Part shown: positions 52,435 to 62,534 of the stretch, one piece after another
Position numbering within the stretch: the first letter of the stretch is position 1
Layout of the letters: each line of letters starts with the position of its first letter
Source: Nonomuraea wenchangensis
GTDB lineage: Bacteria > Actinomycetota > Actinomycetes > Streptosporangiales > Streptosporangiaceae
Direction: 5' to 3'
Length of the DNA stretch: 64,000 bases
NCBI RefSeq assembly: GCF_900111685.1
Contig: NZ_FOHX01000006.1
Coordinates: forward strand, 492,473-556,472
Translations under genes and position numbers: made by a program
The notes under the pieces: model-generated
Told to the model about the DNA's origin: nothing
What the model saw: only the letters and a program-made list of their open reading frames with translations
Database searches by the model: none

Positions 52435-53745
52435 ATGTCACGTCGTCTGCTGGGGGTCGCGGTCGCCGCGGCCCTCGCCGCAACGGTGACCGGCTGCGGC
52501 TCCGGGGGATCGAGTTCAACCGACGACACTCTGGAGATCTGGATCCGGCAGGTGCCCGATTCCGACTCCGCCAAAACGGCGCAGAAACTCGCCGACGCAT
52601 TCACCAAGTCCAGCGGGGTGAAAACCAAGGTCGTCGCGCTTTTCGACGACTTCGAGACCAAACTCAACCAGCAGGCCGCGCAGCGGCAGCTTCCCGACAT
52701 CGTCATCAACGACACCGCGCAACTCGGCAACATGCACAGCCAGGGCTGGCTCCAGGAGGTCGACAAGGCGGCTCTGGCCGGCTCCGGCGACCTCGCCGAC
52801 CGGGCCTGGCAGGCCGCCGCGGGCAGCGACGGCAAGTTCTACGCCGCGCCCTTCTCCGCGCAGGCGTTCGCGCTGATCGTCCGCAAGGACTGGCGCGAGA
52901 AGGTCGGCATGGAGCCGCCCGCGACCTGGGAGGACCTGGCCAAGCTGGCCGTCGCCTTCACCGAGAAGGACCCCGACGGCAACGGGCAGAAGGACACCAG
53001 CGGCCTCGTCGCCCCCGCCGGCACCAAGCGCGGCTACGCCTCCTGGTACGCCTCCTCCCTCATCTACGCCAACGGCGCCGACTTCCTCAAGGCCAACGGC
53101 CCCGGCAAGTACGTCGCCACCGCCAACGACCCCAAGTTCGTGGAGGCCGTCCAGTACCTCCAGGACCAGTTCTGCAAGACGAAGACCGTCAACCCGGGCG
53201 CCGTCAGCAACGACACGACCGTCACGCACGAGGTGTTCGAGAAGGGCCAGGGCGGCATCTACCTCGTCGGCCCGTACGTGCTCGCGCGCTTCGTCAAGAG
53301 CCTCGGCACCGACAAGATCGAGGTCCTGCCCGTGCCCAAGGGCCCCTCCGGCGGCCCCGGCACCCTCGGCGAGGGCGAGAACGTCTACCTCATGGCGGGC
53401 TCCCAGATGCAGGACGCGCAGAAGAAGTTCGCCGAGTTCGCGATCTCCCCCGAGGGCCAGCGGATCGGCATGAACAAGGACGCCAACGGCGCCATCGTCC
53501 GCCTGCCGGTCAACAAGACCGTGGACATGGCCGCCGAACGCCAGGACCCGCGCTGGAAGGTCTTCCAGGAGTCCTACGACTTCGCGGTCTACGCGCCGCC
53601 GGTGCCGAACTGGGCGCCGATCCGGCAGACCTCCGCCGACGCCATCAACACCGTCTGGGCCGACTGCTCGGCGGACGTCAAGACGGCCATGGACGGGCTG
53701 AACACCAAGCTCACCCAGGAACTCCAGAGCCAGAAAGCGTCATGA
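52435..53745 (+). CDS. Sugar (probable uronate) ABC transporter substrate-binding lipoprotein
   Basis: 436 aa. The lipobox is TVTGC (Cys near 21), followed by a Gly/Ser spacer and a family-1 solute-binding fold (DTLEIWIRQVPDSDSAKT, QLPDIVINDTAQLGNM, FYAAPFSAQAFALIVRKDW). GGGAGG precedes the ATG by 7 bases. The ligand is not known; the neighbouring enzymes suggest galacturonate, glucuronate or their oligomers. It overlaps the permease gene by 4 bases. No ATPase is encoded here. Confidence 0.88.
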   Translation: MSRRLLGVAVAAALAATVTGCGSGGSSSTDDTLEIWIRQVPDSDSAKTAQKLADAFTKSSGVKTKVVALFDDFETKLNQQAAQRQLPDIVINDTAQLGNMHSQGWLQEVDKAALAGSGDLADRAWQAAAGSDGKFYAAPFSAQAFALIVRKDWREKVGMEPPATWEDLAKLAVAFTEKDPDGNGQKDTSGLVAPAGTKRGYASWYASSLIYANGADFLKANGPGKYVATANDPKFVEAVQYLQDQFCKTKTVNPGAVSNDTTVTHEVFEKGQGGIYLVGPYVLARFVKSLGTDKIEVLPVPKGPSGGPGTLGEGENVYLMAGSQMQDAQKKFAEFAISPEGQRIGMNKDANGAIVRLPVNKTVDMAAERQDPRWKVFQESYDFAVYAPPVPNWAPIRQTSADAINTVWADCSADVKTAMDGLNTKLTQELQSQKAS

Positions 53746-54667
53746 CCTCGACCGTGACCCGGGCGGGAGCCACCACCGCGCCCCCTCGCCGCCGCGCCCA
53801 CCGGGTGCGGTGGCGGGGGCCGCTGGTCGCCTGGCTGTTCCTGGCGCCCGCGCTGCTGCTGTTCCTGTACTTCAAGTTCATCCCCATGCTCGTGGGCCTG
53901 TGGAAGAGCTTGTTCAAGGTCCAGACGTTCCTAGGGGACGAATGGGTCGGTCTCGACAACTACCGCACGATCATCACCGACGACCTGTTCGCCGCGGCGA
54001 TCTGGCACAGCGTGGTGCTGGCGCTCGGCACCACGATCGGCTCCCTCGTGCTGGGGCTCGGGCTGGCGCTGCTCATCGAGGGGCCGGCGCGCTATCTGTG
54101 GTTCGTCAGGACGGCGGCGTTCCTGCCGGTCGTGACGACGATGGCGGCGGTGGCCGAGGTGTGGCGGATCATGTTCCACCCGGCCGACAACGGGATGCTC
54201 AACGTGATCATCGGCTGGGCAGGCGTCGATCCGCAGCCCTGGCTGGCCAGCGAGCACTCCTCGCTCTGGTCGATCATGCTCATGAGCGTCTGGCGCGGCA
54301 CCCCGTACGACATGATGATCTTCCTGGCCGGGCTGGTCGGCGTGGACCGCACGCTCTACGAGGCGGCGGCCGTGGACGGGGCCTCCACCTGGCGGCGGCT
54401 GCGGCACATCACGCTGCCCGCGCTGCGCCCGGTGTTCTGGATCCTGTTCACGCTCGCGGCCATCCGCGGGCTGCGCGTCTTCGTCGAGGTCTACGTGCTC
54501 ACCAACGGCGGGCCGAACAACTCCTCCGAGGTGCTGATGACGCTCATCTACAAGCTCGGCTTCCAGAAGAACGAGCTGGGCGTCGCCTCGGCCGGCGGGA
54601 TCGTGCTGTTCCTCGCCACACTCGCGCTCACGGTGATCGTGCAGCTGATGCGCAGGAGGCAGGCGTC

Positions 54668-54671
<4 letters not shown>
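53742..54671 (+). CDS. Sugar ABC transporter permease
   Basis: 309 aa, MalF type, with an Arg-rich start, six predicted helices and the EAA loop TLYEAAAVDGASTWRRLRHI. ATGA overlap at both ends puts it in one translation-coupled operon with the binding protein and the second permease. Confidence 0.88.
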
Positions 54672-55521
<850 letters not shown>

Positions 55522-55528
<7 letters not shown>

Positions 55529-55553
55529 CGTCCATGTATCTGGACGCTATCCC
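55522..55553. terminator. 13-bp perfect hairpin containing operator candidate C
   Basis: GGGATAGCGTCCA (55522-55534) pairs with TGGACGCTATCCC (55541-55553) around a 6-base loop; the permease stop TAG is within the left arm. The centre, GTCCATGTATCTGGAC (55530-55545), matches the uronate operator at 14 of 16 positions. So the element may both end the transporter operon and act as an operator for the IclR gene 43 bp further on. Confidence 0.7.
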
Positions 55554-55596
55554 ATATGCTGGATGTGTCGGCATTGTGGAGTGAGATGGGACGAGT

Positions 55597-56358
55597 ATGG
55601 AGCCCCAGCTGGTCAAGTCCGCCGAGCGGACCGTACGCATCCTGGAAGCGCTGGCGGAGTCGCACGAGACCCTGACGCTGTCGGAGCTCCAGCAGCGCAC
55701 CGGTTTCCCGCGCAGCAGCCTGCACGCCCTCATGCGCACGCTGGTCGAGCTCAACTGGGTCGAGACCGACTCGGCCCGCTCGGCGTTCGGGATCGGGCCG
55801 CACGCGCTGCTCACCGGGACGGCGTACCTCGACAAGGATCCTGCGCTGCCCTTCGCCCAGGAAACCCTGGAGGACCTGCGGGACGAGATCGGGCAGACCG
55901 TGCACTTCGCCCGCCGGGACGGCGCGCACGTGCTCTACCTGGCGACCAGGGAGTCGCGCGAGGCCGCGCACGTCATCCCCAGGGTGGGCCGGCGGCTGCC
56001 CGCCCACGTCACCGCGCTCGGCCAGGTCCTGCTCGCCCAGCTCACCGACGACGAGGTCGTGGCCCTGCTCCCCGACCCCCTCGTTGGACTCACCGAGCAC
56101 TCCATCACCGACCTGGGCAAACTCACCGGCGAGCTGGACCAGGTGCGCACCCGGGGCTGGTCCTGCGAACGCGAACAGGGCACCCCCGGCGTCGCCTGCG
56201 TGGCCGTGGCCGTCGACTACCGCATCCCGGCCACGGACGCCATCAGCTGCTCGATGCCCGCCGCCCTGCCGCCCACCGACGTCGAACGGGTCACCGAAGC
56301 GGTGATCAAGCACACCCGCAAGCTCGCTGCCACCCTCCGCCGGGAGGGCATCCGCTAG
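55597..56358 (+). CDS. IclR-family transcriptional regulator
   Basis: 253 aa. Winged helix at about 1-70 (LTLSELQQRTGFPRSSLHAL), linker helix, and an IclR effector domain (GQTVHFARRDGAHVLYLA, GRRLPAHVTALGQVLLA, RGWSCEREQGTPGVACVAVA). Relatives such as KdgR control uronate and sugar-acid catabolism. It lies between the importer and kdgD and is the best candidate for the repressor acting at the shared 16-bp site. It probably forms a transcript with kdgD 13 bp downstream. Confidence 0.92.
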   Translation: MEPQLVKSAERTVRILEALAESHETLTLSELQQRTGFPRSSLHALMRTLVELNWVETDSARSAFGIGPHALLTGTAYLDKDPALPFAQETLEDLRDEIGQTVHFARRDGAHVLYLATRESREAAHVIPRVGRRLPAHVTALGQVLLAQLTDDEVVALLPDPLVGLTEHSITDLGKLTGELDQVRTRGWSCEREQGTPGVACVAVAVDYRIPATDAISCSMPAALPPTDVERVTEAVIKHTRKLAATLRREGIR

Positions 56359-56371
56359 GGAAGGACCGTTG

Positions 56372-57277
56372 ATGCGGCTAGATGGCGTTCTCTTCTTTCC
56401 GGTGACCCCGTTCGACGCCGCCGGCGAGCTCGCGGAGGCGGTGCTCGCCCGGCACGTCGCCGACGGGGTCGCGGCCGGGGCGGGAGGAGTGTTCACCGCG
56501 TGCGGCACCGGCGAGTTCAACGCCCTCGACCCCGGCGAGTACGGGCGGGCCGTCACCGCCGCCGTCACCGCCGCCGGGGGGCGGGTGCCCGTGCTCGGCG
56601 GGGCCGGCGGCACACTGCCCGCCGCCCGCGCCATCGCCCGCGAGGCCGCCGCACGCGGCGCCGACGGACTGCTGCTCATGCCCCCCTACCTCGTCAACGC
56701 CCCCGCCGCCGGCCTCGTCCGGTACGTCCGCGACGTGGCCGCCGCCGCCGAACTGCCGGTGATCATCTACCAGCGGGGCAACGCCCGCTTCACCCCCGAG
56801 GCCGTCGCCGAACTCGCCCAGGTGCCGAACATCATCGGCTTCAAGGACGGCCTGGGCGACTTCGACCTGCTGCAGCGGATCATCCTGAGGGTGCGGGAGG
56901 CCGGCCACCGCGACTTCACCTTCTTCAACGGGCTGCCGACCGCCGAGTTCACCATGCCCGCCTACCGGGGGCTCGGGGTGACGCTGTACTCGAGCGCGGT
57001 GTTCGCGTTCGCGCCCGAGATCGCGATCGCGTTCCACAAGGCGTTGACCGCCGGGGACGAGGTGCTCGTGCGGCGGCTGCTGACCGGGTTCTACCTGCCG
57101 CTGGTGGAGCTGCGCGACCTGGTGCCCGGGTACGCGGTGTCGCTGGTCAAGGCTGGGGTGCGGCTGCGCGGGCTGGAGGTCGGCGGGGTGCGGGCGCCGC
57201 TGGTGGACCCGACGGCGGAGCATGTGGAACGGCTGGAGCGGATCGTGGCGGCGGGACTGGAAATAGCAGGCACCTGA
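56372..57277 (+). CDS. kdgD: 5-dehydro-4-deoxyglucarate dehydratase
   Basis: 301 aa, DapA superfamily. It has the GTGEF motif (CGTGEFNALDPGEYGRAV), IIYQRGNA (catalytic Tyr) and IIGFKDGLGD (Schiff-base Lys158). It converts 5-keto-4-deoxyglucarate to 2,5-dioxopentanoate with loss of CO2 and water. The RGNA and FKDGLGD blocks are typical of KdgD rather than DapA. ATG chosen because AAGGA lies six bases before it; a TTG one codon earlier is possible. Confidence 0.92.
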   Translation: MRLDGVLFFPVTPFDAAGELAEAVLARHVADGVAAGAGGVFTACGTGEFNALDPGEYGRAVTAAVTAAGGRVPVLGGAGGTLPAARAIAREAAARGADGLLLMPPYLVNAPAAGLVRYVRDVAAAAELPVIIYQRGNARFTPEAVAELAQVPNIIGFKDGLGDFDLLQRIILRVREAGHRDFTFFNGLPTAEFTMPAYRGLGVTLYSSAVFAFAPEIAIAFHKALTAGDEVLVRRLLTGFYLPLVELRDLVPGYAVSLVKAGVRLRGLEVGGVRAPLVDPTAEHVERLERIVAAGLEIAGT

Positions 57278-57427
57278 CCCGCTTCCCCTCTTCCCCAGCA
57301 CTCTCTCCAACCGCCACTACCCACGACCCTTCGCCAGAAGGCGTGAACCAGGAGACACGACCACGAGCCTGTGACACGAGCCCTCAGACCATGAGCCGTG
57401 CACCGTGAGCCCGGCCCCACCACCTAC

Positions 57428-57567
57428 GAGCCCCGACCCAGGAGCCACGACCCAGGAGCCAGGAGCCACGAGCCACGAGCCACGAGCCAGGAACCACGAG
57501 CCAGGAGCCACGAGCCACCAGCCAGGAGCCACGAGCCAGGAACCACGAGCCAGGAACCACGAGCCGG
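57428..57567. repeat. Heptamer array: 20 copies of 7-bp GAGCCAS
   Basis: An exact 140-bp run of 20 seven-base units, mostly GAGCCAC and GAGCCAG with GAACCAC and GACCCAG variants, sits between the convergent kdgD and aldehyde dehydrogenase genes. Degenerate units extend upstream to about 57350. Period 7 is not a coding period. The rest of the 413-bp gap has no gene. Confidence 0.9.
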
Positions 57568-57596
57568 TCTGAGCCGTGAGCCACCAGGAGCCATCG

Positions 57597-57683
57597 GCGC
57601 GCCGCCCGCCATCGGCAGCAGCCAGCGCGCCGTCCACCATCAGCAGGCATCAGCGCGCCGCCGTCCACCATCAGCAGCCACCA
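57597..57683. repeat. Three 28-31-bp tandem repeats
   Basis: Three imperfect copies starting GCGCGCCG and containing CCATCGGCAGCAG or CCATCAGCAG follow the heptamer array and end 8 bp before the aldehyde dehydrogenase stop. They are a second, unrelated repeat family in the same gap. Confidence 0.8.
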
Positions 57684-57690
57684 GCCGCCA

Positions 57691-59166
57691 TCAGCCCCCG
57701 AGCTGCAGCCGCCCATCCACCCGCCGCGGGATCCCCAGCGGGTTGCCTTCCTTCAGCTCATCCGGCAGCAACGCCTCCGGCCAGTCCTGGTAAGCCGTCG
57801 GCGCCAGCCACCGCTCGATCGCCGTGGCCCCGACCGAGGTGGACGCCGTGGTGGCCGACGGCCAGGGCCCGCCGTGGTGCATCGCCCAGCACACCGCGAC
57901 CCCCGTAGGCCAGCCGTTCCAGATGAGCCGCCCCGCCTTGCGCCCGAGCACCTCGGCAACCTCGCCGGCCTCGTCCGGATCGGTGCCGTGGACAGTGGCC
58001 GTGAGCGACCCGTCCAGCCGTTCGAGCACCGCCCGCAGCTCCCCCACCTCGCGGTACGTCACCACGATCGACGCCGGCCCGAAGCACTCCTCCCCGATCT
58101 CCGGCAGCTTCTCCGCGAAGGTGTCCAGGTCAGCGGTGAACACCTTCGGCGTCACCGCCCAGCTCCCCTCTCCGGCCTTGCCCTCGGCCAGCAGCCGCAG
58201 CTCGCCGAGCCGTTCGATCGCGCCCAGGTAACCGTCCCTGATCCGCTCGGCCAGCATCGGCCCGCCGCTCGTCCCCTCGACCGCCTCCACGATCGCCTTG
58301 CGCAGCCCGTCACCTTCGGGCACGAACATCAGCCCCGGGTTCGTACAGAACTGCCCGACCCCCAGCGTCAGCGACCCCGCGAACCCGGCCGCCACCTTGT
58401 CCACAGGCGCGGACGGCAGCACGACCACAGGGTTGACACTCCCGAGCTCGCCGTAGAACGGGATCGGCGTCTCCCGTTCGTCGATCAGCTGCTGGATCGC
58501 CTTGCCCCCGGCCACCGACCCGGTGAACCCGGCCGCCACCACCAGCGGATGCTGGACCAGGTCCGCCCCGGCCCCCATGCCCTGGACCAGCCCCAGCAGA
58601 TCCGGGTACGGCAGCGCCTCCCGTACGATCTTCGCCACGCGCTCGGAGGTGTTGGGATGCCCCGGGTGCGCCTTGACGACCACCGCGCATCCGGCCGCCA
58701 GCGCCGAGGCGGTGTCGCCGCCGGCCACCGAGAACGCGAACGGGAAGTTGCTCGCCGCGAACACCGCCACCACGCCCGGCAGCGCGTGCTTCATCCGCCG
58801 CACGTCCGGCCGCGGCGGCGTCAGGGAGCCGTCGGCATGATCGATGATCGCCTCAAGGTAACCGCCATCCCTGATCACCTCGGCGAAGAGCCGGAACTGC
58901 CCCGCCGTCCGCGCGACCTCGCCGCGCAGGCGCGCCTCGCCGAGCGCGGTCTCCTGGTCGGCGAGCTGCCACAGCTCGTCCACGTGCGCGGCGAGTGCGT
59001 CGGCGACGGCCTCCAGCGCCTGTGCCCGCTCGGCCGCCGGGGTGGCCCGCCAGGCCTGCCCGGCCGCCGCAGCGGCGGAAACGACCAAGTCGACCCCGGC
59101 GGTGTCGGTCTCTGGCAGGGCGTCGCCCACGGTCTGGCCGGTCCTGGGGTCGTGTCCGTAGATCAT
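57691..59166 (-). CDS. 2-oxoglutarate semialdehyde (2,5-dioxovalerate) dehydrogenase, NADP type
   Basis: 491 aa. The catalytic Cys is in GQFCTNPGL (Cys274), the general base Glu in GELGSVNPVVV, and the motif ECFGPASIVV is near the C-terminus. The unusual FCTNPGL and FASNFPFAFSVAGGD (fragment) blocks mark the alpha-ketoglutaric semialdehyde group rather than ordinary ALDHs. It turns the KdgD product into 2-oxoglutarate, finishing the pathway. It is divergent from gudD over a 105-bp promoter with operator-like sites. Confidence 0.9.
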   Translation of the reverse strand: MIYGHDPRTGQTVGDALPETDTAGVDLVVSAAAAAGQAWRATPAAERAQALEAVADALAAHVDELWQLADQETALGEARLRGEVARTAGQFRLFAEVIRDGGYLEAIIDHADGSLTPPRPDVRRMKHALPGVVAVFAASNFPFAFSVAGGDTASALAAGCAVVVKAHPGHPNTSERVAKIVREALPYPDLLGLVQGMGAGADLVQHPLVVAAGFTGSVAGGKAIQQLIDERETPIPFYGELGSVNPVVVLPSAPVDKVAAGFAGSLTLGVGQFCTNPGLMFVPEGDGLRKAIVEAVEGTSGGPMLAERIRDGYLGAIERLGELRLLAEGKAGEGSWAVTPKVFTADLDTFAEKLPEIGEECFGPASIVVTYREVGELRAVLERLDGSLTATVHGTDPDEAGEVAEVLGRKAGRLIWNGWPTGVAVCWAMHHGGPWPSATTASTSVGATAIERWLAPTAYQDWPEALLPDELKEGNPLGIPRRVDGRLQLGG

Positions 59167-59217
59167 CGAATGGCCCTTCGGAGTCTTGACACTTCTTCAG
59201 CCCGATTCTTACAGTTC

Positions 59218-59261
59218 TGGATACTTGTCCACAAATCTGTCTCTTGTTCACATACATGGAC
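59218..59261. promoter_or_regulatory. Uronate operator candidates D and E in the ald-gudD promoter
   Basis: Site E (59246-59261), GTTCACATACATGGAC, is the exact reverse complement of site B before the transporter. Site D (59218-59231), TGGATACTTGTCCA, is a weaker quasi-palindrome with the same GTAT core on the minus strand. They lie between the divergent starts at 59166 and 59272. Confidence 0.65.
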
Positions 59262-59271
59262 GGCGGTCGAG

Positions 59272-60528
59272 ATGATCATCAGGGAGATCCACGTCACACC
59301 GGTCGCATTCCGGGATCCACCCCTCCTCAACGCCGCCGGGGTCCACGAACCATGGGCCCTCCGTACCATTGTCGAGGTCGTCACTGACGAGGGCCTGACC
59401 GGGCTGGGCGAGACCTACGGCGACCTCGGCCACCTCGGCAAGGTGCGCGAGTGCGCGCAGGCCCTGGTCGGGCTGGACGTCCACGCCATGAACGCGATGT
59501 ACGCCCGCGTAGCCGCCACCGTCGGCGACGTGGTCACCGACCTGCACGGCCTGACCGGCGTCGCGACCAAGGAGAAGAGCGTCGACCGGGTCTTCGCCGC
59601 CTTCGAGGTGGCCTGCCTGGACATTCGCGGCAAGGCGGCCGGGGTGCCCGTCGTCGACCTGCTCGGCGGCCGCGTCCGCGACGCCGTCGAGTACAGCGCC
59701 TACCTGTTCTACAAGTGGGCCGGCCACCCCGGCGACAAGCCGGACCGCTTCGGCGCCGCACTGGACCCGGCGGGAGTCGTCGAGCAGGCCGCCCTCCTCA
59801 TCCAGGAGTACGGCTTCAAGTCGATCAAACTCAAGGGCGGCGTCCACCCGCCGGACGAGGAGATCGCCGCGATCAAGGCCCTGTACGAGGCGTTCCCCGG
59901 CGTGCCGCTCCGCCTCGACCCGAACGCCGCCTGGACCGTCGCGACCTCCATCCGCGTCGGGCGCGAACTCGACGGCATGCTCCAGTACCTGGAAGACCCC
60001 ACTCCCGACATCTCCGGCATGGCCGAGGTCGCCGCCTCCGTCCCCATGCCCCTGGCCACGAACATGTGCGTGGTCACCCCCGACCACCTGCCTCCCGCCA
60101 TCGCCGCCGGCGCGATCGGCGTACTCCTGCTGGACCACCACTACTGGGGCGGCCTCGTCCGCTCCTCCCACGTGGCCAACCTGTGCGAGACGTTCGGCCT
60201 GTCGCTGTCCATGCACTCCAACTCCCATCTCGGCATCAGCCTGGCCGCCATGACCCACCTCGCCGCCGCCACGCCGAACCTCACGTTCGCCTGCGACACC
60301 CACACCCCCTGGCAGGACGGCCAGGACGTGATCACGCCCGGCGCGCTCCGCTTCACGAACGGCGCCGTCCCCGTTCCCACCGGCCCCGGCCTGGGCGTGG
60401 AACTCGACCGCGACGCCCTGGCCCGCATGCACGAGCAGTACGAGAAGTGCGGAATCGTGGCACGGGACGACACGACGTACATGCAACGCTTCGACCCAAC
60501 CTTCTCCCCCACCCGCCCTCGCTGGTAA
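59272..60528 (+). CDS. gudD: Glucarate dehydratase (enolase superfamily)
   Basis: 418 aa. The enolase-superfamily site is complete: KLK (Lys186, Lys188), metal ligand Asp216 (LRLDPNAAW), Glu241 (YLEDP), then Asn in ATNMCV, and the second base His315 in SMHSNSHLGI. It dehydrates glucarate or galactarate to 5-keto-4-deoxyglucarate. The ATG follows operator site E by 10 bp. Substrate preference between glucarate and galactarate cannot be told. Confidence 0.9.
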   Translation: MIIREIHVTPVAFRDPPLLNAAGVHEPWALRTIVEVVTDEGLTGLGETYGDLGHLGKVRECAQALVGLDVHAMNAMYARVAATVGDVVTDLHGLTGVATKEKSVDRVFAAFEVACLDIRGKAAGVPVVDLLGGRVRDAVEYSAYLFYKWAGHPGDKPDRFGAALDPAGVVEQAALLIQEYGFKSIKLKGGVHPPDEEIAAIKALYEAFPGVPLRLDPNAAWTVATSIRVGRELDGMLQYLEDPTPDISGMAEVAASVPMPLATNMCVVTPDHLPPAIAAGAIGVLLLDHHYWGGLVRSSHVANLCETFGLSLSMHSNSHLGISLAAMTHLAAATPNLTFACDTHTPWQDGQDVITPGALRFTNGAVPVPTGPGLGVELDRDALARMHEQYEKCGIVARDDTTYMQRFDPTFSPTRPRW

Positions 60529-60771
60529 CCCCTCCCCGCTCCCGCTCAACTCTGGCGCCGCTGGTAACCCTCCACCCCCGCTCCACAGCAGCCCTCAGTC
60601 GCCGTCCTGGAACAGCAGCACCACGACCGCCAGCCACCCGCTCCACTTCCCAACCCAGCCGCCCATCACGGCCGCCCTACCTGGGCCGCTCCATCACAGA
60701 GCAAGCCAACGCAACCCCACAACAGCCGCCCATCACAGCCGCCTAATCCCTTCAGGAGCCGAGTGGGTCCC
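60529..60771. other. C-rich gap after gudD with short duplications
   Basis: No gene seen. GCTGGTAACCC occurs at the gudD end and again at about 60560, and CAGCCGCCCATCAC occurs twice (near 60660 and 60720). The stretch is strongly C-rich, G-poor on this strand. Confidence 0.5.
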
Positions 60772-61899
60772 ATGAAAATCGCCTACGTCTACCCCTGGGA
60801 CGTGGTCGGCGACCCGTCCGCACCCGACCGCCTCGCCGCGCTCGGTGTTGACGCGATCGCCCTCGCCGCCAGCTACCACTCGACCCGGGCCGCCACTCCG
60901 TACCACCCGTCACACCGCGTCCTGGAGGCCCCGTACCCCGCTTTCTACCTCCCGGTACGCCCGTCCGCCTGGTCCCGGCTGCTCCCGGCGTCCCCGACCT
61001 GGACACCGGCCGACGCCTACCTGCAGGCGAGGGACGCCCTCAAATCGGTCGGCCTCCAGGTTCACGCCTGGACGGTCCTGACCCACAACTCCCAACTGGG
61101 CACCGCGAACCCGGACCTGATCGTCCGGAACGCCTTCGGCGACCCGTACCCGTACGCGCTGTGCCCCGCCCACGACGACGTCCTCGACTACTGCGACCAC
61201 CTCGTCAGGGAAACCCTCACACTCGCCGCGCCCGACGGTCTCATCCTGGAAGCTTGCGGTCCGATGGGCTTCGGCCACCAGAGCGTCCACGAAAAGACGT
61301 TCGGCGCCGACTGGACCACCGTGGACTCCGACCTGCTCTCCCTCTGCTTCTGCGCATCTTGCGCCCCTCGCTATCCGGAGCCCACCAGGGCGAGAGTCTG
61401 CGCGGTCCTCGACCGCACCCTCCCGACCTCCGGCCTCCTCACCGTGGAAGAAGCCCTCGGTCCCCTCGCAGACGAGGTACGCACCACCCGCGTCGAACTC
61501 TCCACGACCCTGCGCCGACGTCTCCTGACAACCATCCGCGAAATCGCCCCGAACATCCCCATCGCCCTGCACGCCAACCCGGACCCCTGGGCAACCGGCG
61601 CCTTCGCCGCTCTCCCGTCAGGTGACCCCGCCGCCGACGTCCTGATAGCCAGTTGCTGGGGCGATCCCAGCCAGGACGCATCCCGCCTGACTCACCTGAC
61701 CACCCTGACCACGCCCACCCAGCGCGTAGGCGCCTACGTCCTCGCGCTCCCCCCACGCCCAGCGGACGCATCGATTCTGGCCGACCATCTCAGAACGTAC
61801 GCCAAGGCCGGCGCCACCGACTTCCACCTGTACCACGCAGGCCTGGCCTCCCCGGCCCGCCTGGCAGCCCTGACCGAGGCCCTACGCCAGCTCACCTAA
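60772..61899 (+). CDS. Uncharacterised TIM-barrel-like protein, possible sugar enzyme
   Basis: 375 aa, no signal peptide. The ATG is preceded by GGAG at 13 bases; a GTG at 60763 is nearer the site. Alternating strand/helix pattern and motifs VHAWTVLTHNSQLG, NAFGDPYPYALCPAHD, LILEACGPMGFGHQSVHEK and CFCASC (cysteines in CxCxxC form) suggest a barrel with acidic catalytic residues and a possible metal site. It recalls unnamed glycoside-hydrolase-like families. I cannot assign a reaction. It follows gudD on the same strand but after a 243-bp gap, so cotranscription is uncertain. Confidence 0.72.
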   Translation: MKIAYVYPWDVVGDPSAPDRLAALGVDAIALAASYHSTRAATPYHPSHRVLEAPYPAFYLPVRPSAWSRLLPASPTWTPADAYLQARDALKSVGLQVHAWTVLTHNSQLGTANPDLIVRNAFGDPYPYALCPAHDDVLDYCDHLVRETLTLAAPDGLILEACGPMGFGHQSVHEKTFGADWTTVDSDLLSLCFCASCAPRYPEPTRARVCAVLDRTLPTSGLLTVEEALGPLADEVRTTRVELSTTLRRRLLTTIREIAPNIPIALHANPDPWATGAFAALPSGDPAADVLIASCWGDPSQDASRLTHLTTLTTPTQRVGAYVLALPPRPADASILADHLRTYAKAGATDFHLYHAGLASPARLAALTEALRQLT

Positions 61900-62030
61900 C
61901 CCAAGCCCCCGCGCCCAAGGCGCGACTCCGTCGACAACCACAGCCACACCAACGGCACCCCCTCTGGAGCCGTAAGGCCCCACACATCACGCCCTGATGC
62001 AGAGTCAGACCACCAACTCAACCCCAACGA

Positions 62031-62504
62031 TCAGCGATTGCGCCGAACGATGGAAGCGTTGAGAGCCGTCGCGAACAGAGTCCACGCCGCGTAGGGCAAC
62101 AGGACAGCCCCTGCCACACGATCGACCTTCATAGCCTGCCGGACGAGCATGACATTCGAGACGTTGAGCGCCGCGATCTCGGCCAACGCCCATCGAGGCG
62201 AACGCGCCCGGAAGAAGATCGCAGACCACGTCGCGTTAAGTGCCAGATTTCCAGCCAGAGTCCGCTCGACGGCCTTCTGCTGCTGCCCGTCCCCCTGCGA
62301 CAGCGCCCGCGCGCCCCCGAAGGCGATGAGCGCGTAGAGCGGCGTCCACACCAGCGGAAACGCCTGTGCCGGCGGCTGCCAGCCAGGCTTCCGCAGCCGT
62401 CGATACCACCGAGTGTGAGGATTCGTTCCGACTGATCCCACGACCGCTGTTACAGCGCTGGCCACACCAGTCCGCAGCAGCGCCTTCTTCATCGTCATCG
62501 CCAT
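62031..62504 (-). CDS. tspO: TspO/MBR family membrane protein
   Basis: 157 aa with five predicted helices. Family blocks are WYRRLRKPGWQPPAQAFPLVW (split here as fragments), LYALIAFGGA, NLALNATWSAIFF and LLPYAAWTLFATALN. TspO proteins bind porphyrins and act in tetrapyrrole or stress responses. AGAGG lies 8 bases before the ATG at 62504. The conserved AxxNxxI-like end ALNASIV is present. Confidence 0.87.
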   Translation of the reverse strand: MAMTMKKALLRTGVASAVTAVVGSVGTNPHTRWYRRLRKPGWQPPAQAFPLVWTPLYALIAFGGARALSQGDGQQQKAVERTLAGNLALNATWSAIFFRARSPRWALAEIAALNVSNVMLVRQAMKVDRVAGAVLLPYAAWTLFATALNASIVRRNR

Positions 62505-62534
62505 AGCAGACGCCTCTGCCCGATACGGGGCAGA

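Noticed and set aside
57428..57683. Possible CRISPR array
   Set aside because: Units are 7 bp or 28-31 bp in direct tandem with no unique spacers, and no cas genes are in the window.
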